A stretch of 64,000 bases of DNA from an uncultured Collinsella sp. (GTDB lineage Bacteria > Actinomycetota > Coriobacteriia > Coriobacteriales > Coriobacteriaceae): NCBI GenBank assembly GCA_900541885.1, contig UQKW01000003.1, positions 74,640 through 138,639 of the forward strand, given 5' to 3'. The translations under genes were made by a program, and so were the position numbers. The notes below the pieces were generated by a model that was not told where the DNA came from, made no database searches, and saw only the letters and a program-made list of their open reading frames with translations. Below are positions 40,544-49,037 of this stretch, piece by piece (within the stretch, counting starts at the first letter, position 1; the number at the start of each line of letters is the position of its first letter).

Positions 40544-40571
40544 AAAACTATTCGTCAGAACGAATAGTTTT
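40544..40571. promoter_or_regulatory. Perfect palindromic operator 1 of the HTH-HipA gene
   Basis: AAAACTATTCGT, CAGA, and the exact complement ACGAATAGTTTT: 28 bases with no mismatch. It lies upstream of the AT-rich promoter region (TTGCTATATATAAAA at 40580-40594). Confidence 0.75.
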
Positions 40572-40590
40572 AATTACAATTGCTATATAT

Positions 40591-40618
40591 AAAACTATTC
40601 GTTCTGACGAAGGGTTTC
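40591..40618. promoter_or_regulatory. Operator 2 of the HTH-HipA gene, overlapping the ribosome-binding site
   Basis: AAAACTATTCGT, TCTG, ACGAAGGGTTTC: the left half-site equals that of operator 1 and the right half matches at nine of twelve bases. The right arm contains the GAAGGG ribosome-binding site for ATG 40622, so binding or RNA folding could block translation as well as transcription. Confidence 0.65.
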
Positions 40619-40621
40619 GTG

Positions 40622-41962
40622 ATGCTTACTACCAAGGAAGCCGCCGAGCTGCTCGGCATCACTCCGCGCAGGGTGCAGGAGCTCATAAAAAACGGAGCAC
40701 TTGATGCCCGCAAGGCTTCTGGTGTATGGCTCATCGACAAAGACAGCGTCGACACGCGACTCCGCTCCGTGACCAAAACGGGGGGACGTCCCCGCCGCGG
40801 CCACGGTAAGAGCGAGATCGCGTTCACCCTCATGAATCGCACGCACGAGGTCGCTCAGCTGGTCTACAGCACATCGCGAAAAGACTTTACCCACATCGGT
40901 GCCGACATCGATTACGCCCACGCCCCTATTGGAGTATTTGGCCCTAATAGCCCCATATCGCTCGACTCCTTCCGCATCTGGTGGCGCGGCCGCGGTATCC
41001 CGCTCGCACGCATTGGGCTTGCCTCCCTGCTTGCAAAAGCCGCAGTCGATGTTCCCGATGAACTCGTACAGCGAAATCTTGGCCTCTCCTTATCCGACCA
41101 GTATTGGATTAGGCCCCAAGACTCCGGCCTCGCGTGGGAAGATATCAATTTCTTCAATAATGCCTTTGATGACGTCTCGCTAACTATTGCACCCTTCGCC
41201 CCAGAGGGAAAAGTGGCTGCCGCAAAGCCCGACAACACCTCGGACGGCAATCTTCAAAAGTACTGGACATGCGAGGGCGGGCGTCGAATTCTGCATAAGG
41301 CAGGAGCGCACCTGAACCAGGAACCTTATAACGAGCTGGTGGCGACCACGCTCCACCGTCGCATCCTAAACACCTGCGATTATGTGCCTTACTCGCTCGA
41401 GGGCACGGGCACTTCCGCCCTGAGCATATGCGATGTCTTCTTAACTGATGAAGAAGAGTATGTCCCTGCGTTCTATGTAAACCAGTACGCGAACGCAGGT
41501 GAACGGCTAACCGACTACGAGCGATACGTAGCAAACTGCGAGGAGCTCGGGGTGACAGGCGTCAAGGATGCCCTTGACCGCATGATCGTGTGCGACGGCA
41601 TCATCGCCAACTACGATCGTCATTGGCGTAACTTTGGCCTTGTGCGAAACGTAAACACGCTAGCCTGCAGACCTGCCCCCATCTTCGATTCGGGCTCATC
41701 GCTCTGGTGCAACATTTCTCTTGAGGAGCTTCGGGCAGGAGAGCACAGTTTTACCAGCGCACAATTTCATTCAAGCCCCGCCAAACAGATGTTGCTCGTC
41801 GAGGACATGGGCTGGTTTGACGGCGACAAACTCGAAGGCTTCGTTGACGAGGCAATCGAGATTCTGTCTAAAAACGATGCTCTAACAGCGAGACTGCCTT
41901 ATCTAAAAGAGGCGCTAACGTGGCGCCTCAAAAGAATGATCGACATCGCTGAATGGAGTTAG
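40622..41962 (+). CDS. HipA-like kinase with N-terminal MerR/excisionase-type HTH
   Basis: 446 residues. Residues 1-45 are a helix-turn-helix of the excisionase/MerR type (LTTKEAAELLGITPRRVQEL, then KASGVWLIDKDSV). The C-terminal half carries HipA-like kinase motifs: K226 in RRILHKAG, E238 in NQEPYNELVA, the catalytic loop ANYDRHWRNFG with D332 and N337, and metal-binding D356 in PIFDSGSSLW. There is no separate hipB; the DNA-binding part is fused. Twin palindromes upstream fit autoregulation. The middle (80-200) is not recognisable. Toxicity and targets are unknown. Confidence 0.8.
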   Translation: MLTTKEAAELLGITPRRVQELIKNGALDARKASGVWLIDKDSVDTRLRSVTKTGGRPRRGHGKSEIAFTLMNRTHEVAQLVYSTSRKDFTHIGADIDYAHAPIGVFGPNSPISLDSFRIWWRGRGIPLARIGLASLLAKAAVDVPDELVQRNLGLSLSDQYWIRPQDSGLAWEDINFFNNAFDDVSLTIAPFAPEGKVAAAKPDNTSDGNLQKYWTCEGGRRILHKAGAHLNQEPYNELVATTLHRRILNTCDYVPYSLEGTGTSALSICDVFLTDEEEYVPAFYVNQYANAGERLTDYERYVANCEELGVTGVKDALDRMIVCDGIIANYDRHWRNFGLVRNVNTLACRPAPIFDSGSSLWCNISLEELRAGEHSFTSAQFHSSPAKQMLLVEDMGWFDGDKLEGFVDEAIEILSKNDALTARLPYLKEALTWRLKRMIDIAEWS

Positions 41963-41989
41963 CGAGACAGCATCGCCCCGCCAACTCCC

Positions 41990-42667
41990 CTACCTCCCGC
42001 GGAGGGCCTTGAGCTTTGCCAGCGCCTCGGGGCTCAGGCGACTGCCCAGAGTCATCTTGATCTGCGGGGCCTCTTCGGCCTCGTGAACGTCGTTATCGAT
42101 CTGTTTGATCTCGTCCACCAGCATACGGCTCGAGATGCGCGTAACGCCCTTGCCCATGACGACGGCCTGGATCGTGCCGTCGCTCGATACCACGGAGCAC
42201 GCGCGACCTTCCTCGCGTGCCTCGATGCAGAGCTTCTGCACCACGGTATCGGCAGAGACGCCCGTCGGCGAAAACTCGATGCGCACGCCGCGGGCCGGCA
42301 GGTTGGGGCGCTCGCTGGAGATATTGCCCGCGCCGTCGAACACGATCACGGCCTCGTAGCGGCCCTGGGCAAACGCGGCGACGTCGTTGATGAGTGCAGT
42401 TCGCGCCATATCGTGGACGTCGCTGGAATACGGATCGTCGGAATGGTCGTAGACGAGCTTTTCGTAGCGCGGCGTGCAGTGAATCACGTTGTAACCGTCG
42501 ACCACCAGCAGCTCGGGCTTATTGGAGTGCACCGTCGAGACCGGATCGGCGATGGCCTGCGCAAACGCATTGCCGCCCACGCCATAGGTCGCGGCCGAAA
42601 CAATCGGCTTGGCCGAGCCCTCGCCAAAGCGCTTGGCCTTGGACTTGGCGCGGTTCTTCTTGGACAT
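41990..42667 (-). CDS. NYN-domain ribonuclease (YacP/Rae1 family)
   Basis: 225 residues. The PIN-like NYN core begins LLVVDGYNVIH, followed by VIVFDGAGN, VVSSDGTIQ and RISSRMLVDEI, with the conserved acidic residues. YacP/Rae1 proteins cleave mRNA in the ribosomal A site. The gene lies three bases after rlmB in the same direction, a common pairing. The Lys/Arg-rich N-terminus (MSKKNRAKSKAKR) suggests RNA contact. Converges with the HTH-HipA gene. Confidence 0.88.
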   Translation of the reverse strand: MSKKNRAKSKAKRFGEGSAKPIVSAATYGVGGNAFAQAIADPVSTVHSNKPELLVVDGYNVIHCTPRYEKLVYDHSDDPYSSDVHDMARTALINDVAAFAQGRYEAVIVFDGAGNISSERPNLPARGVRIEFSPTGVSADTVVQKLCIEAREEGRACSVVSSDGTIQAVVMGKGVTRISSRMLVDEIKQIDNDVHEAEEAPQIKMTLGSRLSPEALAKLKALRGR

Positions 42668-42670
42668 GCG

Positions 42671-43585
42671 CTACTCCTCCCCCATGAGCTCGCCGGCATT
42701 GCGGCGCAGCCACTCAAAGCACAGCGCGGTGGTCGCCTGGGCCACGTTGAGACTCTCGGTCATGCCGCGCTGGGGAAGCTTGGTCAAAAAGTCGCATTTC
42801 TCGAGCACAAGACGCGAGATGCCGTCGCCCTCGGAACCCATGACGAGCGCAACGCGGCCCTCGAAGGGGGCGTCCCAGCAACTGCCTTCGGCGTGCTCGG
42901 AGGCGCCGCCCACCCAAAAGCCGGCGGCCTTGAGGTCATCGAGCGCACGGGCGATATTGGGAACCTGCGCGATGGGCAGGTGCATGACGGCGCCGGCAGA
43001 AGTCTTGTAGCTGCCGACGGTCACACCGGCGGCGCGCTTGTTGGCAATGATGACGCCCGCCGCGCCCACGACCTCGGCGGAGCGCACGATGGCGCCAAAG
43101 TTGCCGTCGTCGGTCACATGGTCGAGCACGACGACGAGCGCCGGACCGTCGCCCGCACGGTCGAGGATATCGGCAACATCGGCATAGGGGAAATTGCCCA
43201 CCTCGAGCGCAATGCCCTGGTGAGCGCCATGGCTCGACAGCGCATCGAGCTGCGCGCGCGGCACATACTTAATGCGGACGCCTGCAGCGTTGAGGTCGTC
43301 GACCAGGCGCGACAAGGCGGCATCGCGCTCCCCGCCCTCAGCGATGAGCGCGCACTTGACGGGAAAGCCGGTACGCAGCGCCTCGGCGGCAGCACGGCGA
43401 CCTTCGATAAACTCGCCCTTGGGAACCTGGACGTTATCGCGGCTACGCTCGCGCTGCGGGCGAGCAGCCTGTGAGCGCTCGCGCTGGCCCTTGGGAGCGG
43501 CAGCGCGGTCGTTGCGGCGAATCGGACGCGAGCCAGAAGCAGCCTGCTTGCCTCCACGCGATGCACGCTTGCGATTGTCGGCCAT
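42671..43585 (-). CDS. rlmB: 23S rRNA 2'-O-ribose methyltransferase (SpoU/TrmH family, RlmB type)
   Basis: 304 residues. A basic, disordered N-terminus (1-55) leads to the substrate-binding domain (GEFIEGRRAAAEALRTGFPV) and the SPOUT knot with motif 1 DGNFGAIVRSAEVVGA, motif 2 ALVMGSEGDGISRLV and motif 3 MTESLNVAQATTALCFE. It methylates a ribose in 23S rRNA, likely G2251 if truly RlmB. AAAGGAGGCC precedes the ATG. Confidence 0.9.
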   Translation of the reverse strand: MADNRKRASRGGKQAASGSRPIRRNDRAAAPKGQRERSQAARPQRERSRDNVQVPKGEFIEGRRAAAEALRTGFPVKCALIAEGGERDAALSRLVDDLNAAGVRIKYVPRAQLDALSSHGAHQGIALEVGNFPYADVADILDRAGDGPALVVVLDHVTDDGNFGAIVRSAEVVGAAGVIIANKRAAGVTVGSYKTSAGAVMHLPIAQVPNIARALDDLKAAGFWVGGASEHAEGSCWDAPFEGRVALVMGSEGDGISRLVLEKCDFLTKLPQRGMTESLNVAQATTALCFEWLRRNAGELMGEE

Positions 43586-43618
43586 AAAACGGCCTCCTTT
43601 AAATACTTTTCAAACAGG

Positions 43619-43659
43619 ACAAAAGAAGCGACCGCTTAAGACGAATAGCTCAAGCGGTC
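43619..43659 (-). terminator. Terminator after cysS
   Basis: Minus strand: GACCGCTT and AAGCGGTC around a 14-base loop, followed by GCTTCTTTTG. It separates the disA-ispDF-cysS unit from rlmB. Confidence 0.7.
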
Positions 43660-43663
43660 GGTA

Positions 43664-43765
43664 CGGGTTTTCCAAGTGCCCGAGATTGCCGTGAAAGAGG
43701 AGCGACGCGTACTTGAGTACGCGAGCGACGGTTTGAACGGCAAGGTCGGGTGCTTGGGAAACCCG
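43664..43765 (+). repeat. Family B hairpin, copy B1
   Basis: Arms at 43664-43692 (CGGGTTTTCCAAGTGCCCGA...) and 43737-43765, about 24 of 29 paired. The 44-base centre is GAAAGAGGAGCGACGCGTAC followed by TTGAGTACGCGAGCGACGG, with an inner CGCGTAC/GTACGCG pair. The centre matches B2; the arms do not. It ends seven bases from the cysS stop. Confidence 0.75.
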
Positions 43766-43771
43766 CGGGGA

Positions 43772-45238
43772 TTAGAGAGATTTGATACGGGTGCCGGCGG
43801 CGGTATCCTCAATGGTGAGGCCCAGGTCCTTGAGCTGGTCGCGGATGGCGTCGGCCAGATCCCAGTTCTTGGCGGCACGGGCCTCGGCGCGGGCCTCGAG
43901 AATCTTGGCAGCAGCCTCGTCCACGTCGTCGCCCGTATAGGCAACCAAACCGGCGGCAACACCCAGCAGACCCAGCGGCAGCTCCACCTTGGGCTCGGGA
44001 AGCTCGACGCCAAACGTATCGAGCAGCTCGGCCAGCGTATCGGCGGCAGCCAGGACTGCGGCCTTGTCGGCAGCGTCACCGGCCTGCTCCAGGTACTGGT
44101 TGCACTCGGTCACAAAGCCAAAGACGGCACCCATGGCACCAGCGGTGTTAAAGTCGTCGTCCATGCACTCCTTAAAGGTGGCGCGGGTCTCGGCGGCCTT
44201 GGCGGCAAACGCCTCGGATGCTGCCTCATCGGCATCGGCCGTCGCGTGGTTCGCAGCCCAGCGCAGGTTCTCGACCGTACCGGCGATACGCGTGAGCGAG
44301 TTCTCGGCACCCTCCAGGCGCTCCCAAGAAAAGTCGAGCGGTGAGCGATAGCTCGTCTGCAGCATCAGCAAACGCAGGGCGGCAGCGGAGTGCTGCTCGA
44401 GGACCTCGGCCAGCGTAAAGAAGTTACCAAGCGACTTGGACATCTTCTCGCCGTCGACCAGCAGCATGCCCGTGTGCATCCAGGTGTTGGAGAAGCCCTG
44501 GTGCCAGGCGCAGGTGGCCTGAGCGCACTCGTTCTCGTGATGCGGGAAGGCAAGATCGGAGCCGCCGCCGTGGATGTCGATCGGAGTACCCAGGTAGCGA
44601 TGCACCATGGCGGCGCACTCGGTGTGCCAACCGGGACGGCCCTCGCCCCAGGGGCTCGGCCAGCTGGGCTCGCCGGGCTTGGCGGCCTTCCACAGGGCAA
44701 AGTCGAGCGGGTCGTTCTTGTCCTCGTTCTCCTCGATGCGCGCGCCAACCATAAGGTCGTCGATGTTGCGGCCCGAGACCTGACCATAGTTGGGATCGCT
44801 GCGCACGGCAAAGTACACATCGCCGTTATCGGCTGCGTAAGCGTGGCCCTGCTCGATAAGCGTCTTGATCATGGCGATCATGGGGCCGATCTCCTTGGTG
44901 GCGCGGGGGCGCACATCGGGATCGAGCACGTTGGCGGCGCGCATGACGCCGATGAACTTGTCCGAGAACTCCGTCGCGACCTCGGCGGCAGTGCGGCCCT
45001 GCTCGTTGGCGCGCTTGATGATCTTGTCATCGACATCGGTGAGGTTCTGGGCGAACGTGACCTCGTAGCCGCTCGCGATGAGCCAGCGACGAATCACGTC
45101 AAAGCTGATGAACGTGCGGGCATTGCCGATGTGGATGTTGTCGTAGACCGTGGGGCCGCACACGTACATGCGGACCTTGCCGGATTCGATGGGCTGGAAC
45201 TCTTCCTTTTTATGGGTAGCGCTGTTGTAGATACGCAT
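43772..45238 (-). CDS. cysS: Cysteinyl-tRNA synthetase
   Basis: 488 residues, class I. Zinc and ATP motifs: VCGPTVYDNIHIGNART (HIGH equivalent HIGN), the second zinc region GWHTECAAMVHRYLG with HHENECAQ, and KMSKS in GEKMSKSLGNF. It charges tRNA-Cys. It follows ispF with a three-base gap, so it belongs to the disA-ispD-ispF-cysS transcription unit. Confidence 0.97.
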   Translation of the reverse strand: MRIYNSATHKKEEFQPIESGKVRMYVCGPTVYDNIHIGNARTFISFDVIRRWLIASGYEVTFAQNLTDVDDKIIKRANEQGRTAAEVATEFSDKFIGVMRAANVLDPDVRPRATKEIGPMIAMIKTLIEQGHAYAADNGDVYFAVRSDPNYGQVSGRNIDDLMVGARIEENEDKNDPLDFALWKAAKPGEPSWPSPWGEGRPGWHTECAAMVHRYLGTPIDIHGGGSDLAFPHHENECAQATCAWHQGFSNTWMHTGMLLVDGEKMSKSLGNFFTLAEVLEQHSAAALRLLMLQTSYRSPLDFSWERLEGAENSLTRIAGTVENLRWAANHATADADEAASEAFAAKAAETRATFKECMDDDFNTAGAMGAVFGFVTECNQYLEQAGDAADKAAVLAAADTLAELLDTFGVELPEPKVELPLGLLGVAAGLVAYTGDDVDEAAAKILEARAEARAAKNWDLADAIRDQLKDLGLTIEDTAAGTRIKSL

Positions 45239-45241
45239 TCG

Positions 45242-45736
45242 TTACTCCTTAACGGTTTTCTGTAGCAGGCAGACGGCCCAGGCGCCGATTCCCTCGCCCT
45301 GGCCTTCCCAACCGAGCTTTTCGGTCGTAGTGGCGGCGACGCCCACGTTTTCGACGTCAACGCCCAGGGCATGGGCAAAGTTGGCACGCATGGCATCGCG
45401 GTGCGGGGTGATCTTAGGCTGCTGGCAGGCAATGGTGCAATCGGCATCGACAAACTCGAAGCCCAGCTCGCGCGCGTAGTCCATCACGCGAGCGAGCAGC
45501 ACCATCGAATCGGCACCCTCATAGGCGGGGTCGGTATCGGGGAATAGCTTGCCAATGTCTCCCCCACGGCAGGCGCCCAGAATGGCGTCGGCCAAGGCGT
45601 GCGCGAGCACATCGGCATCCGAGTGGCCCAGCAGGCCGCGCTCGTAGGGAATGTCGACACCGCCGATGATACATCGACGCCCCTCCACCAGACGGTGAAC
45701 GTCGTAGCCATGGCCAATGCGCAGGTTACTGAACAT
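45242..45736 (-). CDS. ispF: 2-C-methyl-D-erythritol 2,4-cyclodiphosphate synthase
   Basis: 164 residues. Zinc site GHGYDVHRL (D and H), GGVDIPYERGLLGHSDADVL, and the C-terminal ATTTEKLGWEGQGEG. Fifth step of the non-mevalonate isoprenoid route. ATG 45736 overlaps the end of ispD by 11 bases; the frame extends 11 codons further upstream without similarity. Confidence 0.95.
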   Translation of the reverse strand: MFSNLRIGHGYDVHRLVEGRRCIIGGVDIPYERGLLGHSDADVLAHALADAILGACRGGDIGKLFPDTDPAYEGADSMVLLARVMDYARELGFEFVDADCTIACQQPKITPHRDAMRANFAHALGVDVENVGVAATTTEKLGWEGQGEGIGAWAVCLLQKTVKE

Positions 45737-46454
45737 GGGGAAGGTCCTCTCCCTCGGCCATACGGCCAAGCAGAATCGCGGTTACGGGACGCAAGTCCTC
45801 GGGCACCGTCACCTTAAGGTTATCGCGCGGGCTCTGGACGCAGCGGACGCGCCCACCCATGCGCTCGACCAGCGACGAATCATCGGTGCCGATAAAGCCC
45901 TCGGCAATGGCTGCAGCGTGGGCGCGCTTCATAGCATCGACGCTAAAGATCTGCGGCGTCTGCGCAGCCCAATAAAGCTCACGCGGCGGCGTCTCGACGA
46001 TGTTATCGCCGTCGACGATCTTGAGTGTGTCGATCGCGGGTTGACCGCACACGACACCGTCGAGCGAGCGGTCGCCCACAAGCACGTCGATCGCATGATC
46101 GATGGCCTCGGTCGTGATGAGCGGACGAGCGCCATCGTGAATGGCGACGTATTCAAAGCCCGCCGGCACCGCGTGCACGCCGGCACGGGTGGAGTCCTGG
46201 CGGGTATCGCCGGCATCGGCAAAACTGATGGGCGTGTCATAGTCAAACGGGTCGATGGCCAGGCGGCGCATCTCGGCACGGCGCTCGGCAGGGCAAACCA
46301 CGACGATGTGGCCGACCTTATCGCTACGGTCAAACGCGCGGATGGACCAGCTCATAAGCGGACGGCCCGCTACATTGACGAGCTGCTTGCCGCCGGGGTT
46401 ACCAAAGCGCTGGCCGCTGCCACCGGCAACGACCACGGCGCATACGGGCGCCAT
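45726..46454 (-). CDS. ispD: 2-C-methyl-D-erythritol 4-phosphate cytidylyltransferase
   Basis: 242 residues. Nucleotidyltransferase signature VVVAGGSGQRFGNPGGKQLV at the N-terminus, then HDGARPLIT and TDDSSLVERMG. Third step of the non-mevalonate pathway, directly upstream of ispF. Its ATG shares one base with the disA stop (TAATG), indicating coupled translation. Confidence 0.95.
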   Translation of the reverse strand: MAPVCAVVVAGGSGQRFGNPGGKQLVNVAGRPLMSWSIRAFDRSDKVGHIVVVCPAERRAEMRRLAIDPFDYDTPISFADAGDTRQDSTRAGVHAVPAGFEYVAIHDGARPLITTEAIDHAIDVLVGDRSLDGVVCGQPAIDTLKIVDGDNIVETPPRELYWAAQTPQIFSVDAMKRAHAAAIAEGFIGTDDSSLVERMGGRVRCVQSPRDNLKVTVPEDLRPVTAILLGRMAEGEDLPHVQ

Positions 46455-47521
46455 TATGCGTTCCCCTGTTTGGTGCCCTTCATGCGGTACAGGGAGTCCG
46501 CAAGAATGGCAGGGTTGTTAACGCCAAAGTCGCCCAGGCGCTCCGGATCCTCGCTGATGTCATCCATGAGCTCCTGCAGCGAGCCGTACTCGTCGACGAT
46601 CTTCTCGGCCACGCCGTCGCGCACGACGGACACGCGCGAAAGCGTGCGCAGGCCCAGCGGCGTCATGACGGAGTCCTCGTCCAGGTCGTCATAGCCCAGA
46701 ACCGCCGCCACATGCTGCGGGTCGGACAGGTCCTTAGGCGTCATGCGGCTCAGCTCGGCGCGAATCTTCTCGGCGTTTGCCTCGGAGGAATCGCTTGCGT
46801 AGTCGCGGATCATCAAGTCGTATTCGGTATCCATGCTGGAGCCCGCGAGCTGCTCGAGCTGCATCTGCACGAGCTTGCCCTGGTTACCCAGCTTGACGAT
46901 GCAATCCTTAAGCTCGGTCTTTGCCTGTTGCATGATCTCGAAACTCGAGAAGATGCCGGTGATGTCGGCGAGCGTGACGTAGTCGTCGAGCTCAAGGGCC
47001 GTCAGGCGCAGCAGGGAGCGATCGAGCGACTGACGGGTAGTCTGGAGCGTGGCGACGAGCTGGTTGACCGAGCTCATGATGGTGGTGACGGGCTGGATCT
47101 CGTAGCTCTTGCCGTGAACGTACACGTTGACGACGGCACGACGAGCCGAAACCGAGATCACGATGGCGTCGGTGAGCACCGACATGCGAGCGGCAGTACG
47201 GTGACGCATGCCCGTCTCACTCGTGGCGAGCGAGGGATCGGGATTGAGGTGGAAGTTGGCACGCAGGATCTGGGTGAGGTCGCCATCGATAACGATGGCA
47301 CCGTCCATCTTGGAGAGCTCGAACAGGCGGTTCGAGGTAAACGAAATGTTGAGCGGGAAGCCGTCGTTACCGGCGGCGAGCACGTTTTCGGTGTCGCCGA
47401 CGCAGATAAGGGCGCCCAGGTGACCGGCAATGATCATGTCGAGGGCGGTGCGGATCGGCTGACCGGGGGCAGTCAGGCGGATGGCCTGTTCCATACGCTT
47501 TTGCAGCTCGTTCTTATCCAA
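46454..47521 (-). CDS. disA: DNA integrity scanning diadenylate cyclase
   Basis: 355 residues. The DAC domain carries DGA (73-75, in MDGAIVIDG) and RHR (106-108, in GMRHRTAARMS), the catalytic motifs that make cyclic di-AMP from two ATP. A long helical spine follows, and then the C-terminal HhH DNA-binding region (LGLRTLSRVSVVRDGVAEKI). DisA scans DNA and lowers c-di-AMP output at branched structures. It is the first gene of the disA-ispD-ispF-cysS unit. Confidence 0.96.
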   Translation of the reverse strand: MDKNELQKRMEQAIRLTAPGQPIRTALDMIIAGHLGALICVGDTENVLAAGNDGFPLNISFTSNRLFELSKMDGAIVIDGDLTQILRANFHLNPDPSLATSETGMRHRTAARMSVLTDAIVISVSARRAVVNVYVHGKSYEIQPVTTIMSSVNQLVATLQTTRQSLDRSLLRLTALELDDYVTLADITGIFSSFEIMQQAKTELKDCIVKLGNQGKLVQMQLEQLAGSSMDTEYDLMIRDYASDSSEANAEKIRAELSRMTPKDLSDPQHVAAVLGYDDLDEDSVMTPLGLRTLSRVSVVRDGVAEKIVDEYGSLQELMDDISEDPERLGDFGVNNPAILADSLYRMKGTKQGNA

Positions 47522-47680
47522 GGCATCGCTCCCATCGTATACGCTCCATAAACGTCAATAAGTTTCTCACGGTTTGCCCCTGTGACGCCCGCAAAATCCG
47601 ATGCTTACAGAATGAGCGAACACAGCTGAGAGCCCCAATCCAAATGAGCTGCTTATGTGGTAGCATCGGGATTCGCATAA

Positions 47681-47815
47681 ATGAGGGAGTAGTCGCGTGA
47701 TCGGGTTCGCCTCCGGTGGCGCGGCAAGTCAACACACTGGCCGATGCGGCCTGGCTTGCCTTAATGAACGAGACTCGTGGCTGTGCGCGCAACGCGTACG
47801 CCACGAGTCTTTTTT
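47681..47815 (+). ncRNA. yybP-ykoY (manganese) riboswitch with terminator, upstream of mntP
   Basis: The transcript opens AATGAGGGAGTAGTCGCG, the GGGAGUAG hallmark of yybP-ykoY RNAs. It continues through GTCAACACACTGGCC and CTTGCCTTAATGAACGAGAC to a strong terminator: AGACTCGTGGC and GCCACGAGTCT (47771-47810) with TTTTTT. Mn2+ binding is expected to prevent termination and turn on the exporter. The folded four-way form was not computed. Confidence 0.8.
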
Positions 47816-47868
47816 GTTACTCCCCCAAGAGGTACACGCGGGCCCGCCCGCAGAGAGGGAGCCAGACT

Positions 47869-48447
47869 ATGGGACTCGCAGAGCTCGTGTTGCTCGCCGT
47901 TGGCCTTTCGATGGACGCCTTTGCCGTATCCATCTGCAAGGGCCTTGGCATGAAGAAGATCAACCTTAAGGTCGCCGTAGTGCTCGGCCTGTTCTTTGGC
48001 GGCTTCCAGGCAGGCATGCCCGTGATCGGATGGGCGCTTGGCAGTCAATTCATGAGCATCATCGACCCCATCGACCACTGGATCGCCTTTATCCTTTTGG
48101 CCTTCATCGGCAGCAAAATGCTGTGGGAAGCCTTTACCGAAGACGAGGATGAAGACGACGGCAAGGATGCCGAGAAGATTGAACTGGGCGAGTACCTGAT
48201 CCTCGCCATCGCCACCTCAATCGACGCCCTGGCCGTGGGCATCTCGTTTGCCGCGCTCTCGGTTGACATCGTGCCCGCTGTATCGCTTATCGGCGTCACA
48301 ACGTTTATCTTCTCCGTCGCCGGCGTAGCGATCGGCCACACCTTTGGCGCGCGCTACGAAAAACCCGCCACCATCGTGGGTGGCGTCGTGCTCATCCTTA
48401 TCGGCCTCAAGATCCTGCTGGAACACTTGGGTTTTTTGGTGCTGTAA
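47869..48447 (+). CDS. mntP: Manganese efflux pump MntP
   Basis: 192 residues with six hydrophobic helices. The two repeats carry the family's conserved acidic segments, LAVGLSMDAFAVSICKGLG and IATSIDALAVGISFAAL. A charged cytoplasmic loop (FTEDEDEDDGKDAEKIE) joins the halves. It exports Mn2+. GAGAGGGAG lies eight bases before ATG 47869. Control by the riboswitch directly upstream fits the function. Confidence 0.94.
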   Translation: MGLAELVLLAVGLSMDAFAVSICKGLGMKKINLKVAVVLGLFFGGFQAGMPVIGWALGSQFMSIIDPIDHWIAFILLAFIGSKMLWEAFTEDEDEDDGKDAEKIELGEYLILAIATSIDALAVGISFAALSVDIVPAVSLIGVTTFIFSVAGVAIGHTFGARYEKPATIVGGVVLILIGLKILLEHLGFLVL

Positions 48448-48482
48448 AACACCCTTCAAAACTAAACGTCCGTATGAGGTCT

Positions 48483-48553
48483 CATGCAGAGTTTTGCATG
48501 GGCCTTTTCATGCAGACTTTTGCATGTCATACTAGGATGCAAAAGTCTGCACG
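48483..48553. promoter_or_regulatory. hipBA promoter region with three operator boxes
   Basis: Two direct copies of CATGCAGAGTTTTGCATG-type boxes (48483-48500, and CATGCAGACTTTTGCATG at 48509-48526) and one inverted copy (GATGCAAAAGTCTGCACG, 48536-48553). A probable promoter TTTTCA, 17, CATACT overlaps boxes 2 and 3, so a bound HipB would block RNA polymerase. Confidence 0.7.
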
Positions 48554-48566
48554 TTAGGAGATTGCC

Positions 48567-49034
48567 ATGGATACCCTTCCCATCACCACGCCGCGCCAAG
48601 CCGGCATCTACGTGCGTCAGGCGCGCGAGGCGCAGGGGATCACCCGTGCCGCCCTCGCTAAAAAAGCCGGTGTTTCGGAACGCCTGCTCGCATCGCTCGA
48701 GCTGGGAGATGCCACGGGCATTCGGCTCGACAAGCTGCTGGCAGTTTTCGGTGCTCTTGGACTGGCGCTCGCCGCTCAAGGGGATATAGGCGAAACGAAA
48801 AATGAGCAACCAGTCGACGCCCCGCATGCTGATCAACCTTGCAGCACCTCCAAACGCCATCACGCCCAACGTCTTCATCATCGCAACCGTCGCAGCACAA
48901 CCATTCCGGCTCTTGCAGATGCCCCCTTTACATCCGCACTCTACGACGAGGTCTTCGCCGATTTCGCCATGTCCAATCTCGGAGTCTCGATTGCCACAAA
49001 CGCATCTAGCCAAGCCATGCCCGAAGGGAAATAG
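48567..49034 (+). CDS. hipB: HipB-type antitoxin / repressor
   Basis: 155 residues. Residues 10-72 are an XRE-type HTH (YVRQAREAQGITRAALAKKA, then GVSERLLASLELG). The remaining 80 residues are polar and unrecognised, making it longer than typical HipB (about 90). TTAGGAG lies seven bases before the ATG. It is followed three bases later by hipA and preceded by operator boxes, the standard autoregulated arrangement. Confidence 0.88.
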   Translation: MDTLPITTPRQAGIYVRQAREAQGITRAALAKKAGVSERLLASLELGDATGIRLDKLLAVFGALGLALAAQGDIGETKNEQPVDAPHADQPCSTSKRHHAQRLHHRNRRSTTIPALADAPFTSALYDEVFADFAMSNLGVSIATNASSQAMPEGK

Positions 49035-49037
49035 CCA

